This document shows positions 6,467-16,073 of a stretch of DNA of 64,000 bases, one piece after another (position 1 is the stretch's first letter; the number at the start of each line of letters is the position of its first letter). The position numbers were made by a program, and so were the translations under genes. This DNA comes from Flavobacterium sp. KACC 22763 (GTDB taxonomy: Bacteria > Bacteroidota > Bacteroidia > Flavobacteriales > Flavobacteriaceae): positions 2,914,001 through 2,978,000 of the forward strand of contig NZ_CP117879.1 in assembly GCF_028736155.1 (NCBI RefSeq), written 5' to 3'. The notes below the pieces were generated by a model. That model did no database searches, was not told the origin of the DNA, and was given only the letters and a program-made list of their open reading frames with translations.

Positions 6467-9142
6467 TTAAATATCTTTTTCTCTTTGTTCAAATGGCAGT
6501 GTAATACTAAAAACAGCTCCTTTATCAGCAATTCCGGTTGCGGTAATGTTTCCTCCGTGACGTTCCGCTATTTTTTTACAAAGAGATAATCCTAAGCCAG
6601 TTCCTTCATAACGGTCTTTAGAGTTTAGACGGGTAAAAGTTTCAAAAATGCGTCCAGTCTGATCGAGATCAAACCCAATTCCGTTGTCTTCTACCGTAAT
6701 TACAGCTGTCCTTCTACCGCCTTCAATTTGTTCTTTTGCATTAATGGTAATCAGTGGCGGAACATTTTCTCTAGCAAATTTAATAGAATTGTTTATCAGA
6801 TTATAGAATAACTGATAGAGTAGTACGGAAGCTCCTTCAATAACAGGAAGCCCTTGATAATAAATATTTCCGCCTGTTCTTTGAAGTGAAATTTCAAGAT
6901 CGGTTTCTATGCTTTTTATGACTTCATTGAGATCAACGATTGTTGCTTTTTGCGAGTCGGCATTGATTTTAGAATAGGCAAGCACACCGTCAATCATAGT
7001 AAACATTCTGTCTGCCGCTACATGGATTCTTTCAACATATCTCGTTGTCGATTCATCCAGCTGATTTTCGAGATGGTCTTCTAAACGGCTTACAAATGTT
7101 TTTATTTTTCTAACGGGTTCTTTTAAATCGTGCGATGCAACATGGGCAAATTGCTGCAAATCATCATTTGAACGTTGGAGTTCTTTGGTGCGGTCTGCTA
7201 CCAAAATTTCCAGTTTTTCGGTAATCGATTTTTGTTCATGAATATCGGTGCAGGTGCCAAACCAATTGGTAATGATTCCTTCTTTATCTCTAATAGGAAG
7301 TGCTTTACTCAAAAACCAATGGTATTCTTTCGAAATTCCATTTTTTAAACGAAATTCCATTTGATAAGAAGAACCCGCATTAACGCTTTGGTACCAAGTT
7401 CTTAAAACATCGTAAACATCGTCAGGATGGAGCGCTGGAACCCAACTTGAATCGCCAAATTCATGCTCGTTAAGATCAGTGTACTCATACCATCTGCTGT
7501 TGAAATAATCTACAAATCCATCGGGTTGTGCGGTCCAGATAATTTGCGGCACCAAATCTGCAAGCTGCCTAAATTTCTCTTCGCTTTCTGCAATAACATT
7601 TTGAAGTTCTTTTTGTGAAGTAATATCACTAGCAGCGCCAAACCATTCTACAATTTTTTCTTTTTCATCTAATATCGGAACCACTCTGGAGAAAACCCAT
7701 CGTACAGAATCATCTTCTTTAATAATTCTGTGTTCCATTTCAAAAATGCTTTTCTCTACGATAGATTTAGAAATCAGATGAACTGCTTGTTCCAAATCGC
7801 TAGGATGAACAAATTTATCTAGCCAATTGACGCTATGGCCACCAGAGCCAGAAAGCCTTCCTCCTCCTTCAAGACTTTGCATCACCATCCAATCGGCATC
7901 CATACGATAAACCAAATCAGAAGATGCATTGACTAAAGCTCGAAAACGGTTTTCGCTTTTTTCCATTTTCTGACGGGCTTCAACTTGTTCTGTAACCTCA
8001 ACCGCCACTTGTATCATTCCTGTTATCTCCCCTTCTTCAATTAAAGGTCGATACGTTAAATTATAATAATAGTTTTTTAATTCTCCCGTTCGATTGTGTG
8101 GCACAAGAACTTCACTTTGATCAAAAGGAATTCCTTCGTTATAAACCTTTAAAACCTGCTCCCATACATATTGGCCTTCAAGCTCAGGCAGCACATCAAT
8201 CAATCGCATGCCAATAATTTCTTCACCACGGCCAATCATTTGCAGCATCTGTTTATTTATCTGCTCAATAATTAAATCGTCACCTTTTAACACCAAAGTT
8301 GGAGCCGGCGTCTGATGAATCATTTTGCGAAAACGGCTTTCACTTTGCTGCAGTTTTTCTTCTGCCTGTTTACTTTCAGTAATATCCCTTGTAGTTCCAA
8401 CCACAAGTTCGACTTCTCCTTTTTCATTAAAAACTGGAACAAAAATATAGTCGTAAATTCTTCTTCCGAGTTCTGCATGCGGAAAAGAAACAGTTCCTCT
8501 AATAGCTTTTTTTTCAGCCACTACAGTATCTATTTCCTTTTCGTGCATTTCGGCATGCCAATCTTCATATCCGTTTTCTATTAATCCGCGTCCTATAGCA
8601 TCCTCAGCCGATTTACCCCACATTGTCAATAGAGCTTTATTGGCATAAGTAAACTTATAATCCAGATCAAATACATAAACCAAATCGGGAGTTCCGTTTA
8701 TTATAGAATTGTAAAGTCTTTTTTGTTTTTCAGCTTCAATTAATGCATTATTGAGTTCATTTTCAGAATGCTTCTCTTCGGTAATGTCTTCCATTGTCAC
8801 CACCAATAGTTCGTCTTGCATAACCGCTGTAAATTTCAACCAATGGTTTCTTCTTTCATCATCATAGCATTGCTCAAAATGGGATGTAATTCCTGTTTCT
8901 GCGGTTTCAATACATTTTTCGAGAATTGTGTTTCCTCCTATTTTAGAAAAAACTTTACTGAATCTTTTTCCTTTGTAGTCTTCGTTATTGATCCAGTTTA
9001 TAAAATAATCATTAAACAGCAACACCGAAAAATCTTCAATCTTATTTTTAGTAGTATACAAAGATTTTAAAACTGCAATACCATTTGGCGCAGCATTAAA
9101 AGCGGTTTTTAGAAGATCTAAATTATTTATTAACTCCATCAT
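6467..9142 (-). CDS. Multi-PAS sensor histidine kinase
   Basis: 891 residues without a signal peptide or transmembrane segment, so probably cytoplasmic. Five PAS-type units follow one another (roughly 5-120, 140-258, 265-390, 395-510, 520-638), several closed by PAC-type endings such as GTTRDITE and GAASDITSQ. A coiled-coil linker precedes the HisKA box with phospho-accepting H671 in AHVASHDLKEPVRK. The ATPase domain shows the N box NLINNSIKF, G1 DNGIGFD and G2 GTGLGLSLCKKI. The HisKA type resembles light or redox-sensing kinases that pair with Rcp1-like regulators. The signal is unknown: no cofactor-binding Cys of phytochromes or LOV domains is evident. The partner receiver gene starts 2 bp downstream. 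Confidence 0.93.
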   Translation of the reverse strand: MMELINNLDLLKTAFNAAPNGIAVLKSLYTTKNKIEDFSVLLFNDYFINWINNEDYKGKRFSKVFSKIGGNTILEKCIETAETGITSHFEQCYDDERRNHWLKFTAVMQDELLVVTMEDITEEKHSENELNNALIEAEKQKRLYNSIINGTPDLVYVFDLDYKFTYANKALLTMWGKSAEDAIGRGLIENGYEDWHAEMHEKEIDTVVAEKKAIRGTVSFPHAELGRRIYDYIFVPVFNEKGEVELVVGTTRDITESKQAEEKLQQSESRFRKMIHQTPAPTLVLKGDDLIIEQINKQMLQMIGRGEEIIGMRLIDVLPELEGQYVWEQVLKVYNEGIPFDQSEVLVPHNRTGELKNYYYNLTYRPLIEEGEITGMIQVAVEVTEQVEARQKMEKSENRFRALVNASSDLVYRMDADWMVMQSLEGGGRLSGSGGHSVNWLDKFVHPSDLEQAVHLISKSIVEKSIFEMEHRIIKEDDSVRWVFSRVVPILDEKEKIVEWFGAASDITSQKELQNVIAESEEKFRQLADLVPQIIWTAQPDGFVDYFNSRWYEYTDLNEHEFGDSSWVPALHPDDVYDVLRTWYQSVNAGSSYQMEFRLKNGISKEYHWFLSKALPIRDKEGIITNWFGTCTDIHEQKSITEKLEILVADRTKELQRSNDDLQQFAHVASHDLKEPVRKIKTFVSRLEDHLENQLDESTTRYVERIHVAADRMFTMIDGVLAYSKINADSQKATIVDLNEVIKSIETDLEISLQRTGGNIYYQGLPVIEGASVLLYQLFYNLINNSIKFARENVPPLITINAKEQIEGGRRTAVITVEDNGIGFDLDQTGRIFETFTRLNSKDRYEGTGLGLSLCKKIAERHGGNITATGIADKGAVFSITLPFEQREKDI

Positions 9143-9381
9143 CTACTGAGTGAAAATAATTTTTAATGCTGTTTAATTTTATAAAATACACTCAAATTTG
9201 TTAAATTCCTTCTCAAATATAAATAAAAAGGGATTTACTATAAACATTATTCAATGTGATTTCATAAAAATTAAATATCAATATAAATCCTCCTACAAAT
9301 TCTTTGATTTCAAAAATCAGAATCATTTAAAATTCAGTTTTTATTAGAATTAAAGATTCGTGCTGCAGCTGCATAATATGC

Positions 9382-9408
9382 AAAAGAGCGGAAATTTTCC
9401 GCTCTTTT
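9382..9408 (-). terminator. Terminator of the small acidic protein gene
   Basis: AAAAGAGCGGAAA / TTTCCGCTCTTTT form a perfect stem immediately after the stop codon at 9413. The T residues that would form the tail are within the stem, so it is symmetric and could work in both directions. Confidence 0.7.
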
Positions 9409-9412
9409 ACTA

Positions 9413-9679
9413 TCAATCTGTTTTTGTATCTTCATTTCCAAAAGTACTAATATTCATATCAGAACTCTTTTTATGCCTTAGCTCTTCGTAATCACTATCA
9501 TCTCCCCAATCACCAGTGTTAGGTTTATGAACAGCGTCGTTTCTTTCCTTTAAATCTTCATCTATACTTTCTTCATGCGGAAAATACATGTGGTATCCTA
9601 AAATTGGATCCCAATTTGCCTCCTGAGTACGATCTACACTTTCTTGGGATAAATCGTTTTGATTATTTCTTCTGTCCAT
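9413..9679 (-). CDS. Small acidic hypothetical protein
   Basis: 88 residues, strongly hydrophilic and acidic, with a central WDPILGYHMYFPHEESIDED segment and no signal peptide, cysteine or membrane segment. The composition suggests a largely disordered cytoplasmic protein. I do not recognise a family. A clean terminator directly after the stop and about 250 bp of AT-rich sequence upstream suggest an independent transcription unit. It could be a stress or stationary-phase protein, but nothing in the sequence shows that. Confidence 0.6.
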   Translation of the reverse strand: MDRRNNQNDLSQESVDRTQEANWDPILGYHMYFPHEESIDEDLKERNDAVHKPNTGDWGDDSDYEELRHKKSSDMNISTFGNEDTKTD

Positions 9680-9866
9680 TTTTTTTCTGGTTTACACTTT
9701 CTTAAAATTGAAAGTTGATTATCATTTCATTCGTAATTCAGTAAAATTCAACAAATTAAACCATAAAATTATTATATCATTTTTAAAAAAGTTTATATGA
9801 TTTCTTAATTTAAACAAAAATTAACATTTTAGAAAAAAGTCTTTATTTAATTAATGCAAAAACAAA

Positions 9867-9898
9867 ACAGCCTGTAAACATAAAGCTTACAGGCTGTT
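9867..9898 (-). terminator. Terminator of the TonB receptor gene
   Basis: AACAGCCTGTAA and TTACAGGCTGTT form a 12-bp stem around a short loop about 34 bp after the receptor stop; the minus-strand 3' side continues into TTTTG. Confidence 0.75.
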
Positions 9899-9931
9899 TC
9901 TAACAATCTAAAGTTCTGAAAAAAATTCTCT

Positions 9932-11794
9932 TTAAAAAGTAACCAGTTTTACCCCCAAAGTAAACCAGCGTGATGGCAATGGAACTGCTCCTACCTCATA
10001 ATAAGTTGCATTAAAAATATTCTGTCCATCTAAGAAAATAGTGAATTTATTAATAGCCTGACTTACTCTAAAATCATTTACCCAATAAGAAGGACCTGTA
10101 ATTCTTTCGTTAAAACGAGTGGCAAACATTACAGATAAGTTTTTAAACTGATAATCTATTGTATTGGTAATTTGATGTTTTAATGACGAAATTGCATATT
10201 TTGAATACGTTTCTGTACGCGTACTATTGAATTCTGAATCTAAATATGTGTAAGCTAAAAGAATACTTAATTTAGAATCTTTAGAGAAATCAAATCTGTA
10301 ATTTCCGCGTAAATTGATTCCATTTGTGTTTAAATCTCCTTTGTTCTGACTCTGCCAAGGCACATTTGTAGCATTACGCATCCAGTCGATGTAATTGTCA
10401 ATTTTTCTGTAGAAATAATTCGCATTCAAACTCAAAGCTCTTTTGTTGTATTTGAATCCAATTTCACTTTGAAAAGCATTTTCTGAATCTAAATCAGGGT
10501 TTCCAACATTTCCTGTTTGTTTCAAATATAAATCTGTAAAAGATGGAATTCTTTGACTTGTTCCCACATTACCAATAATCTTAAATGCATCGGTAATAGC
10601 ATAACTAGCATCGATTCCTGGATAAATCTGCCATTTATAATCTGAATTGTAATTTAAATATGTTCCGATATTTACATCCAATTTTTCAGTAAAGCTTCTT
10701 CTGTATTCTGCATAAAGTCCCACATTTTCGCGATCGTGATCTCCAATGTTTGAAGAGTGGATATTTTCGTTTCTAAACTCCGCTCCAAAACCAATTTCTC
10801 CTTTAGATAATTTAACTGTAGAGTTCAATTCTCCTGCAATAGAATTGGTATAATGCTGACTTCTTCCAACTGCCAGATTTGAATTTCCTAAATAACGGTA
10901 ATCATCATAATTGTAGCGGTACGTAATTCTCGGCATGATTTTCCAGCTATCTGTAATTTGGTGATTTGACTGAAGGTTGGCAAATGTAGTCTGAACAATT
11001 TCTGTTGAGTTTTTATCTCCAGGTGCAGCGTAAAATCCGTTTGCTCCAAATCCGTTTTTGATATAACCTGCAGAACCTAAAATTTCATTTTTATCATTGA
11101 TCTGAACATTTCCCTGATAGAAAATTTTGTTGTTTTCGAATGCTGTATTGTAACGGTAACCATTGCTTTTATCATGCGAAGCAAAAAGAATATGCTGCTG
11201 TTTTTCTTTTCCTAAAACTGCTCCAGCCTGAACTCCTGCTCCGTAAAAAGTATCACCAGTATCTTGAGTATCTTTTTCGAAATTTGATCCTGCGTAAGTG
11301 CTTACCATAAATCCAGAATCGGTTGGTTTTTTGGTAATAATATTAATGGCTCCTGTTAAACTGTTAATTCCGTAAATTCTTGCTGCTGGTCCACGAACCA
11401 CTTCGATTCTTTCAATTGCTTCAACCGGAAGAGGCAGGTTTAGCATATTATGAGCCGTTTGAGAATCGATTACTTTTGCTCCGTTTAATAAAACAACAGT
11501 CTGCTCAAAACTTCCACCATCAACACTGATGTCGGCTTGAGTTCCAAATGGTCCTCTTTGTCTGATATCTACTCCGTTGGCATATTGCAATACTTCTTGC
11601 AATGTTCTTCCTGGCAGTTTTTTAATGGTTTCGCTCGAAATAACATATACATTTCTGTTTTGTTTAGAAATTGGTGTATTAAAACGGCCTTCATTAATAA
11701 TGACTTCATCCATTTGGTTGATGGAATCTTTTTTTGTCTGTGCGTAAAAATTGGTACAAATTACTGCAAAGGCAGCAAAATAGATCTTTTTCAT
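9932..11794 (-). CDS. TonB-dependent outer membrane receptor (BtuB-like architecture)
   Basis: The start at 11794 gives a normal signal peptide (MKKIYFAAFAVICTNFYAQ); the frame is open 18 codons further, without support. A 620-residue protein without the N-terminal carboxypeptidase-like domain of SusC proteins. The plug domain (about 30-150) includes a TonB-box-like MDEVIINEGRF, DISVDGGSFEQTVVLLNG and IERIEVVRGPAARIYG; the rest is a 22-strand barrel ending in an aromatic strand (FTLGVKLVTF). Size and plug motifs recall vitamin B12/siderophore receptors, but no cobalamin riboswitch is present upstream. Instead a 45-bp motif shared with a MocR-type regulator gene sits 38 bp before the start, so a MocR-controlled nutrient is a candidate ligand. 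Confidence 0.88.
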   Translation of the reverse strand: MKKIYFAAFAVICTNFYAQTKKDSINQMDEVIINEGRFNTPISKQNRNVYVISSETIKKLPGRTLQEVLQYANGVDIRQRGPFGTQADISVDGGSFEQTVVLLNGAKVIDSQTAHNMLNLPLPVEAIERIEVVRGPAARIYGINSLTGAINIITKKPTDSGFMVSTYAGSNFEKDTQDTGDTFYGAGVQAGAVLGKEKQQHILFASHDKSNGYRYNTAFENNKIFYQGNVQINDKNEILGSAGYIKNGFGANGFYAAPGDKNSTEIVQTTFANLQSNHQITDSWKIMPRITYRYNYDDYRYLGNSNLAVGRSQHYTNSIAGELNSTVKLSKGEIGFGAEFRNENIHSSNIGDHDRENVGLYAEYRRSFTEKLDVNIGTYLNYNSDYKWQIYPGIDASYAITDAFKIIGNVGTSQRIPSFTDLYLKQTGNVGNPDLDSENAFQSEIGFKYNKRALSLNANYFYRKIDNYIDWMRNATNVPWQSQNKGDLNTNGINLRGNYRFDFSKDSKLSILLAYTYLDSEFNSTRTETYSKYAISSLKHQITNTIDYQFKNLSVMFATRFNERITGPSYWVNDFRVSQAINKFTIFLDGQNIFNATYYEVGAVPLPSRWFTLGVKLVTF

Positions 11795-11831
11795 TTTGGT
11801 TTTTATTTTTTTTGGCAAAAGTAATTGCTTA

Positions 11832-11876
11832 CCGTACCAATAAAGCATACCAGTTTTGTAATTATAACTAGTCCGG
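11832..11876. promoter_or_regulatory. Candidate MocR operator, copy A
   Basis: This 45-bp stretch between CCGTACCAATAAAG and CTAGTCCGG matches the sequence around the MocR start codon at 39553-39596 with one gap: CCGTACCAA, AAA, CAGTTT, AATTAT and TAGTCCGG are shared at almost equal spacing. On the minus strand it holds TGGTA direct repeats (ACTGGTATG, TTGGTACGG), as MocR regulators often bind. It lies just upstream of the TonB receptor start. Confidence 0.55.
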
Positions 11877-12058
11877 ATGAATTAATGATCTATTTTGCCA
11901 AAAATTAAGCAAAAGTGAGAGATATTACTTATAAATCAAACATTTAGCACGCATTTTTTTAATGCAACAAAACTTTCTTTCTAACTGTTTCTGATTTCTT
12001 CTTCTGAAATTCCAGCCTCAATCTGATTATGATTAGTTTTTTTGATTACGCTTATTTT

Positions 12059-12250
12059 TTTGCCACAGATTAAAAGGATTCCCACAGATTTCTTTTTTAT
12101 TTTGCCACGAATTACACGAATTTTCACTAATTCTTTTTTTACATATTTTATGAAAAAAAATCATTCTAATCCTCTTAATCTGTGGCTAAATTTTTCTCAC
12201 AGATTGAAAAAATTAATTCGTGGAAATTCGTGCAATTCGTGGCAAACTTT
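12059..12250. repeat. Nested inverted repeat between TonB receptor and serine hydrolase
   Basis: The outer pair GCCACAGATTAAAAGGATT (12061) / AATCCTCTTAATCTGTGGC (12168) and the inner-offset pair TTGCCACGAATTACACGAAT (12101) / ATTCGTGCAATTCGTGGCAA (12225) are both inverted. The same words (CACGAATT, CGTGGCAA, AATCTGTGGC) recur at 19915-20095. This is a dispersed Flavobacterium-type intergenic repeat without coding capacity. In the remainder of this 455-bp gap (11877-12058) I see nothing recognisable. Confidence 0.7.
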
Positions 12251-13554
12251 TATTTATTAATTTGCCTCCAGATTTTAGCACTAAAATCGTCTTTGTACAT
12301 TAACCGGTTTGTTCTAGTTGGGTTAACTCGATTCGTCAGAATAATTAAAAATCGATTTGTATTTCTATTCATAAAGAAAAAAGTTCCTGTAAAACCCGTA
12401 TGTCCAAAATCATCTTTTGTAAAAAACTCGTCTGGTTTTCTCTTATCAAAACCTAAACCGCGATAAATTCCTTCTTTGGCAAGCGGAGAATCTGTAAACT
12501 CTTTTACAACTTTTGCTTTTAGAATCTGTTTTCCTTTATAATTTCCGTTGTTCATTAGCATTTTGCAGATAACAGCAATCGATTCTGCATTGGCAAACAA
12601 ACCTGCATTTCCGGAAACACCGCCAAAAATCGCTGCCGCTTCATCGTGTACATAACCTTTTACAGTATCTTTTCTAAAAAAATTATCTACTTCAGTTGGC
12701 ATTACATTATCGATCGAAGTCCATTTTAGCGGATTATATCCAATTTTTGAAATGCCTAATTCTTTATAAATTTCATTGGTAAACTGATCGAGTTTTTTTC
12801 CTGTTTTAGTTTCTATCATTTGTTTTACCAAAAGAAGATTTAAATCGCTGTACAAATATTTCCCTCTCGGATTTGTATTCGCTTTCGCAATCTTTTCATA
12901 AACCGACGGATAAAATTCTGGATTGAGCCACATGTTTTTATAAATCTGAACCCAATTTTCTTTTGGCTCAAAAACCAAATATTTAGAATCGTAAACAATG
13001 TTTTTATTTACATACATATTATCAAAAGGCTCAACATATTGTTCCGATTTTTGATTACTCAAAAATGGCGAATTATCTGGCGTAGAAAGCAATGCTTGAT
13101 AAAAAGTGATACTTGGCGTTAATCCAGAAGTATGCGTTAAGAGTTCAAAAAGCGTTAAATCGGAAATCGCTGTGTTTTTGTAAATCGGAACAATTTCTCC
13201 AACTTGATCTGTCAATTTAATTTTTCCATTTCCGACCAAACGCATTGTTACAAGTGTTGCGCCAAGAACTTTAGACATTGAAGCCAAATCAAAAACATCC
13301 TCTGTTTTTACCAATTGCTTTTTGGTATAATCATGATAGCCGTAGTTTTTATAAATCAAATTAAAATCCATTGTACCAACAATAATTTGTGCTCCTGGAA
13401 AAAAGCCTTTTTCAAGCGCATTTGTCATCATCGAATCGATGTAAACTTCATTGCGTTCTAAACCATCTGGTTGTTTTGAGTTTTCCTGAGCATAACCATT
13501 TATTCCTAAAAAAATCAAGGAAACCATTAAAATTTTGATGCCAATATTTTTCAT
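12250..13554 (-). CDS. Exported serine hydrolase, class C beta-lactamase fold (AmiE/YbbE-like candidate)
   Basis: 434 residues with signal peptide (about 1-23, ending GYAQ). The beta-lactamase/transpeptidase motifs are present: SxxK at S92-K95 in LASMSKVLG, a YSDLN motif near 236, and the third box as HTG in FGHTGFTGTFFF near the C-terminus. In Bacillus subtilis the family member AmiE (YbbE), encoded beside nagZ and namZ, removes the peptide from MurNAc; the same domain is fused to NagZ further along this window, which supports that role. DD-peptidase or esterase activity cannot be excluded. The start lies 4 bp after the GH20 stop, so the two form an operon. Confidence 0.8.
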   Translation of the reverse strand: MKNIGIKILMVSLIFLGINGYAQENSKQPDGLERNEVYIDSMMTNALEKGFFPGAQIIVGTMDFNLIYKNYGYHDYTKKQLVKTEDVFDLASMSKVLGATLVTMRLVGNGKIKLTDQVGEIVPIYKNTAISDLTLFELLTHTSGLTPSITFYQALLSTPDNSPFLSNQKSEQYVEPFDNMYVNKNIVYDSKYLVFEPKENWVQIYKNMWLNPEFYPSVYEKIAKANTNPRGKYLYSDLNLLLVKQMIETKTGKKLDQFTNEIYKELGISKIGYNPLKWTSIDNVMPTEVDNFFRKDTVKGYVHDEAAAIFGGVSGNAGLFANAESIAVICKMLMNNGNYKGKQILKAKVVKEFTDSPLAKEGIYRGLGFDKRKPDEFFTKDDFGHTGFTGTFFFMNRNTNRFLIILTNRVNPTRTNRLMYKDDFSAKIWRQINK

Positions 13555-13558
13555 AGTA

Positions 13559-16060
13559 TTATGGATTGATTTTTAAGTCCTGACTTGCCATCAAAGGCTC
13601 ATTATTGGTTCCTGTAATTTGTATTCTAACTGCTTTTACAGGCTGTTTCGGATAAATTGAAGCATTTCCGTAGTCGAAATTATCGCCTTTTATGAAATCG
13701 GTTCCGTTATACGAATACTCCACAAATCCATTATTAATGATAAATCTCGGGTGATGCGGAATTCCAGTTAAAACTTCAATTTTAGAAGAGGTTACAGGAT
13801 TAGTAAAGGTATACAAAATCCAATCGCCATCTTTGCAAGCAACATCGGTACGCAAATACGATTCTTCGTTATAATCTTGCAGATTCGAAATTGGAAACTT
13901 CGGATTTTCTGCCATCGATGAAGTCACTTTTACTTCTGGTTCCTGATAAGGAGAACAGTTGAACTTTACATTTGCAGCAGACTTTTTCTCTTCTTTATTT
14001 TCGACTGTAAAATCTAATCTATACGTATTTTTTTCGTTGTAATTATCAATCAAAAATCTCAAACGAGGTTTTGATTTTAATGCTTTTTCGTCTGCATAAG
14101 TCTGCATTAATTTATCATTTTCAAAAAGCGAAACATTTTTGATCATTCCGTTTGCTCCGTCATCTGTCGGATTAAAAGCCAAATACCAGATGCCTTTTTT
14201 ATCTACATATTGTGAGATATTTTCAGAAATAGTCAAAACTTCTGCTTTTGATGTATCCCAATTAGCAACAGGCAATTTTTCTGCTTTTACGGCAGGGCTT
14301 GCCGAATATTCATTAAAAAATACTCTGAACATATATTGCTCGTAATTTTTAGTTTGAATTGGTCCTGTATATAAAGGCGATTGTCTAGTAGGCTCATTTC
14401 CGTCTTTATCAAATCGTACAACGGCACCTTCATAAGGTGGCGTTACCGTGATTATTCCATTTTTATAAATAGCTGTTGGAGGAAAATCTCTAAAAGCAAT
14501 TCCCATATCAGCCAGTCTTTTTAAATGGCTGTTGGTTAATCTTCCATAAAAATCATCCCAGTTTTTATCTTCTTTTTTAGACCATCCAATTTCAGACAAC
14601 GCGCTGATTCTCGGATAACTTTGGTATTCCATAATTCTTGCAGGACGATCTAAATATTCGCTCCACAAAGCACCTTGAACTCCAATGATATTTTTTTGTT
14701 CTTCTGTAGTTAAATCAGCATCAGGAATTGGTTCAAACGAATAGGCTCTTTTTGTATCTGTAATTGCTGCCCATCTGTGACCGCGTTCTGTTTCAGATTG
14801 CGCCATATCATAATAGGTAAATTGTCCTGGCATCATGATGGTTTTATACCCTTTTTTTGCCGATTCAATTCCGTAACTAATTCCCTGCCAAGCAGAAATC
14901 AAAGTATTTGGATCGATTTCTCCGCCTTTCAGGATTTCATTCCAGCCATCCGTTTTTTTATGGTATTTGTCTACAATTTTTTGAACTCTTTTAAAAAAAT
15001 AATTCTGAAGCTGAAAACTGTCTGTAAATCCTTCCTTTGCCATTAAAGCTTGACATTTTGGACAATGTTCCCAATTGGCGCGATTCACTTCGTCTCCCGC
15101 AACATGAATATATTCAAAAGGAAATAATCCCGAAACTTCTCTAATGATTGAATCCAGAAGATCATAATTTTCTTCACGCCCAACACACCAAACATTTTTT
15201 ACTTCTCCTTGAACACTTTTAAGTTCCTGCGTTATCTCGCAACCCACTTCTGGATACGAAGCCGTTACCGCACGCGAATGCCCCGGAATTTCGATTTCTG
15301 GCATTACAGAAATACCACGATCGGTAGCATAAGCCACCACTTCTTTAATATCTTCTTGCGTATAAAAACCTCCATAACGTTTGTCTCCAGAACCATAAGA
15401 TGGCAACAAAACTTCGCCTGGACCTCTCCAAGCGCCTTTTAAAGTTAAATCTGGCAATGATTTTATTTCGATTCTCCAACCGTTATCATCTGTTAAATGC
15501 CAATGAAAAACATTCATTTTATGGGCAGCCAGCCAATCGATGTAATTTTTTACAGTTTGTTTATCGAAAAATTGTCTTGAACAATCCAACATCATTCCAC
15601 GCCAGTCAAAACGAGGATAATCTTCTATTTGTACAAAAGGAAGGGTTCCTTTTTTAACTTCTTTCGCAGAGCAAATTTGCAGTAAAGTTTGGAATCCGTT
15701 TAAAACGCCTTTATCTGTTTTTCCTTTTACGAAAATCCCTTTTTCATTTATTTCCAATTGATATCCTTCACTTGGAAGATTCAATTTCTTATCAACCAGA
15801 AATGAAATAGTATTTTTTCCGTGTTTTTTTCCAATTGAAACAATTGGGTTAATTCCAGTATTTTTTGAAAAACCTGTCGTAATATAATCCCCACTATTTT
15901 TTAGTTTTTTGTCTACCACAATTTTTAAGGATGGAGGCAAAACAAACTGACCCGCACTTTGCTGAACTGATACAGGTTTCGGAATTAGGTCTAATTTTTG
16001 GGCTTGTACAATACTAAGCGAACTTAGAAATAGGGCTAATAGAAGAATACTTTTTCTCAT
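13559..16060 (-). CDS. Beta-N-acetylhexosaminidase, glycoside hydrolase family 20
   Basis: 833 residues with signal peptide (MRKSILLLALFLSSLSIVQAQ). An N-terminal GH20b-type alpha/beta domain (about 22-145, with LIPKPVSVQ) leads into the GH20 barrel from DYPRFDWRGMMLD (147-159). The catalytic Asp-Glu pair is D323-E324 in HVAGDEVNRANW, and FHWHLTDDNGWR (185-196) is the usual strand 2 motif. The C-terminal 300 residues hold a chitobiase-type and a discoidin-like carbohydrate-binding region. It would release terminal GlcNAc or GalNAc from glycans such as chitin, host glycans or murein fragments in the periplasm. It is the middle gene of GHL10-GH20-serine hydrolase, with 13-bp and 4-bp gaps. Confidence 0.92.
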   Translation of the reverse strand: MRKSILLLALFLSSLSIVQAQKLDLIPKPVSVQQSAGQFVLPPSLKIVVDKKLKNSGDYITTGFSKNTGINPIVSIGKKHGKNTISFLVDKKLNLPSEGYQLEINEKGIFVKGKTDKGVLNGFQTLLQICSAKEVKKGTLPFVQIEDYPRFDWRGMMLDCSRQFFDKQTVKNYIDWLAAHKMNVFHWHLTDDNGWRIEIKSLPDLTLKGAWRGPGEVLLPSYGSGDKRYGGFYTQEDIKEVVAYATDRGISVMPEIEIPGHSRAVTASYPEVGCEITQELKSVQGEVKNVWCVGREENYDLLDSIIREVSGLFPFEYIHVAGDEVNRANWEHCPKCQALMAKEGFTDSFQLQNYFFKRVQKIVDKYHKKTDGWNEILKGGEIDPNTLISAWQGISYGIESAKKGYKTIMMPGQFTYYDMAQSETERGHRWAAITDTKRAYSFEPIPDADLTTEEQKNIIGVQGALWSEYLDRPARIMEYQSYPRISALSEIGWSKKEDKNWDDFYGRLTNSHLKRLADMGIAFRDFPPTAIYKNGIITVTPPYEGAVVRFDKDGNEPTRQSPLYTGPIQTKNYEQYMFRVFFNEYSASPAVKAEKLPVANWDTSKAEVLTISENISQYVDKKGIWYLAFNPTDDGANGMIKNVSLFENDKLMQTYADEKALKSKPRLRFLIDNYNEKNTYRLDFTVENKEEKKSAANVKFNCSPYQEPEVKVTSSMAENPKFPISNLQDYNEESYLRTDVACKDGDWILYTFTNPVTSSKIEVLTGIPHHPRFIINNGFVEYSYNGTDFIKGDNFDYGNASIYPKQPVKAVRIQITGTNNEPLMASQDLKINP

Positions 16061-16073
16061 TTCTTTTTATATT

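Noticed and set aside
11795..12058. Cobalamin riboswitch before the BtuB-like receptor
   Set aside because: No B12-box or matching stem pattern is visible; only the motif shared with the mocR gene is found.
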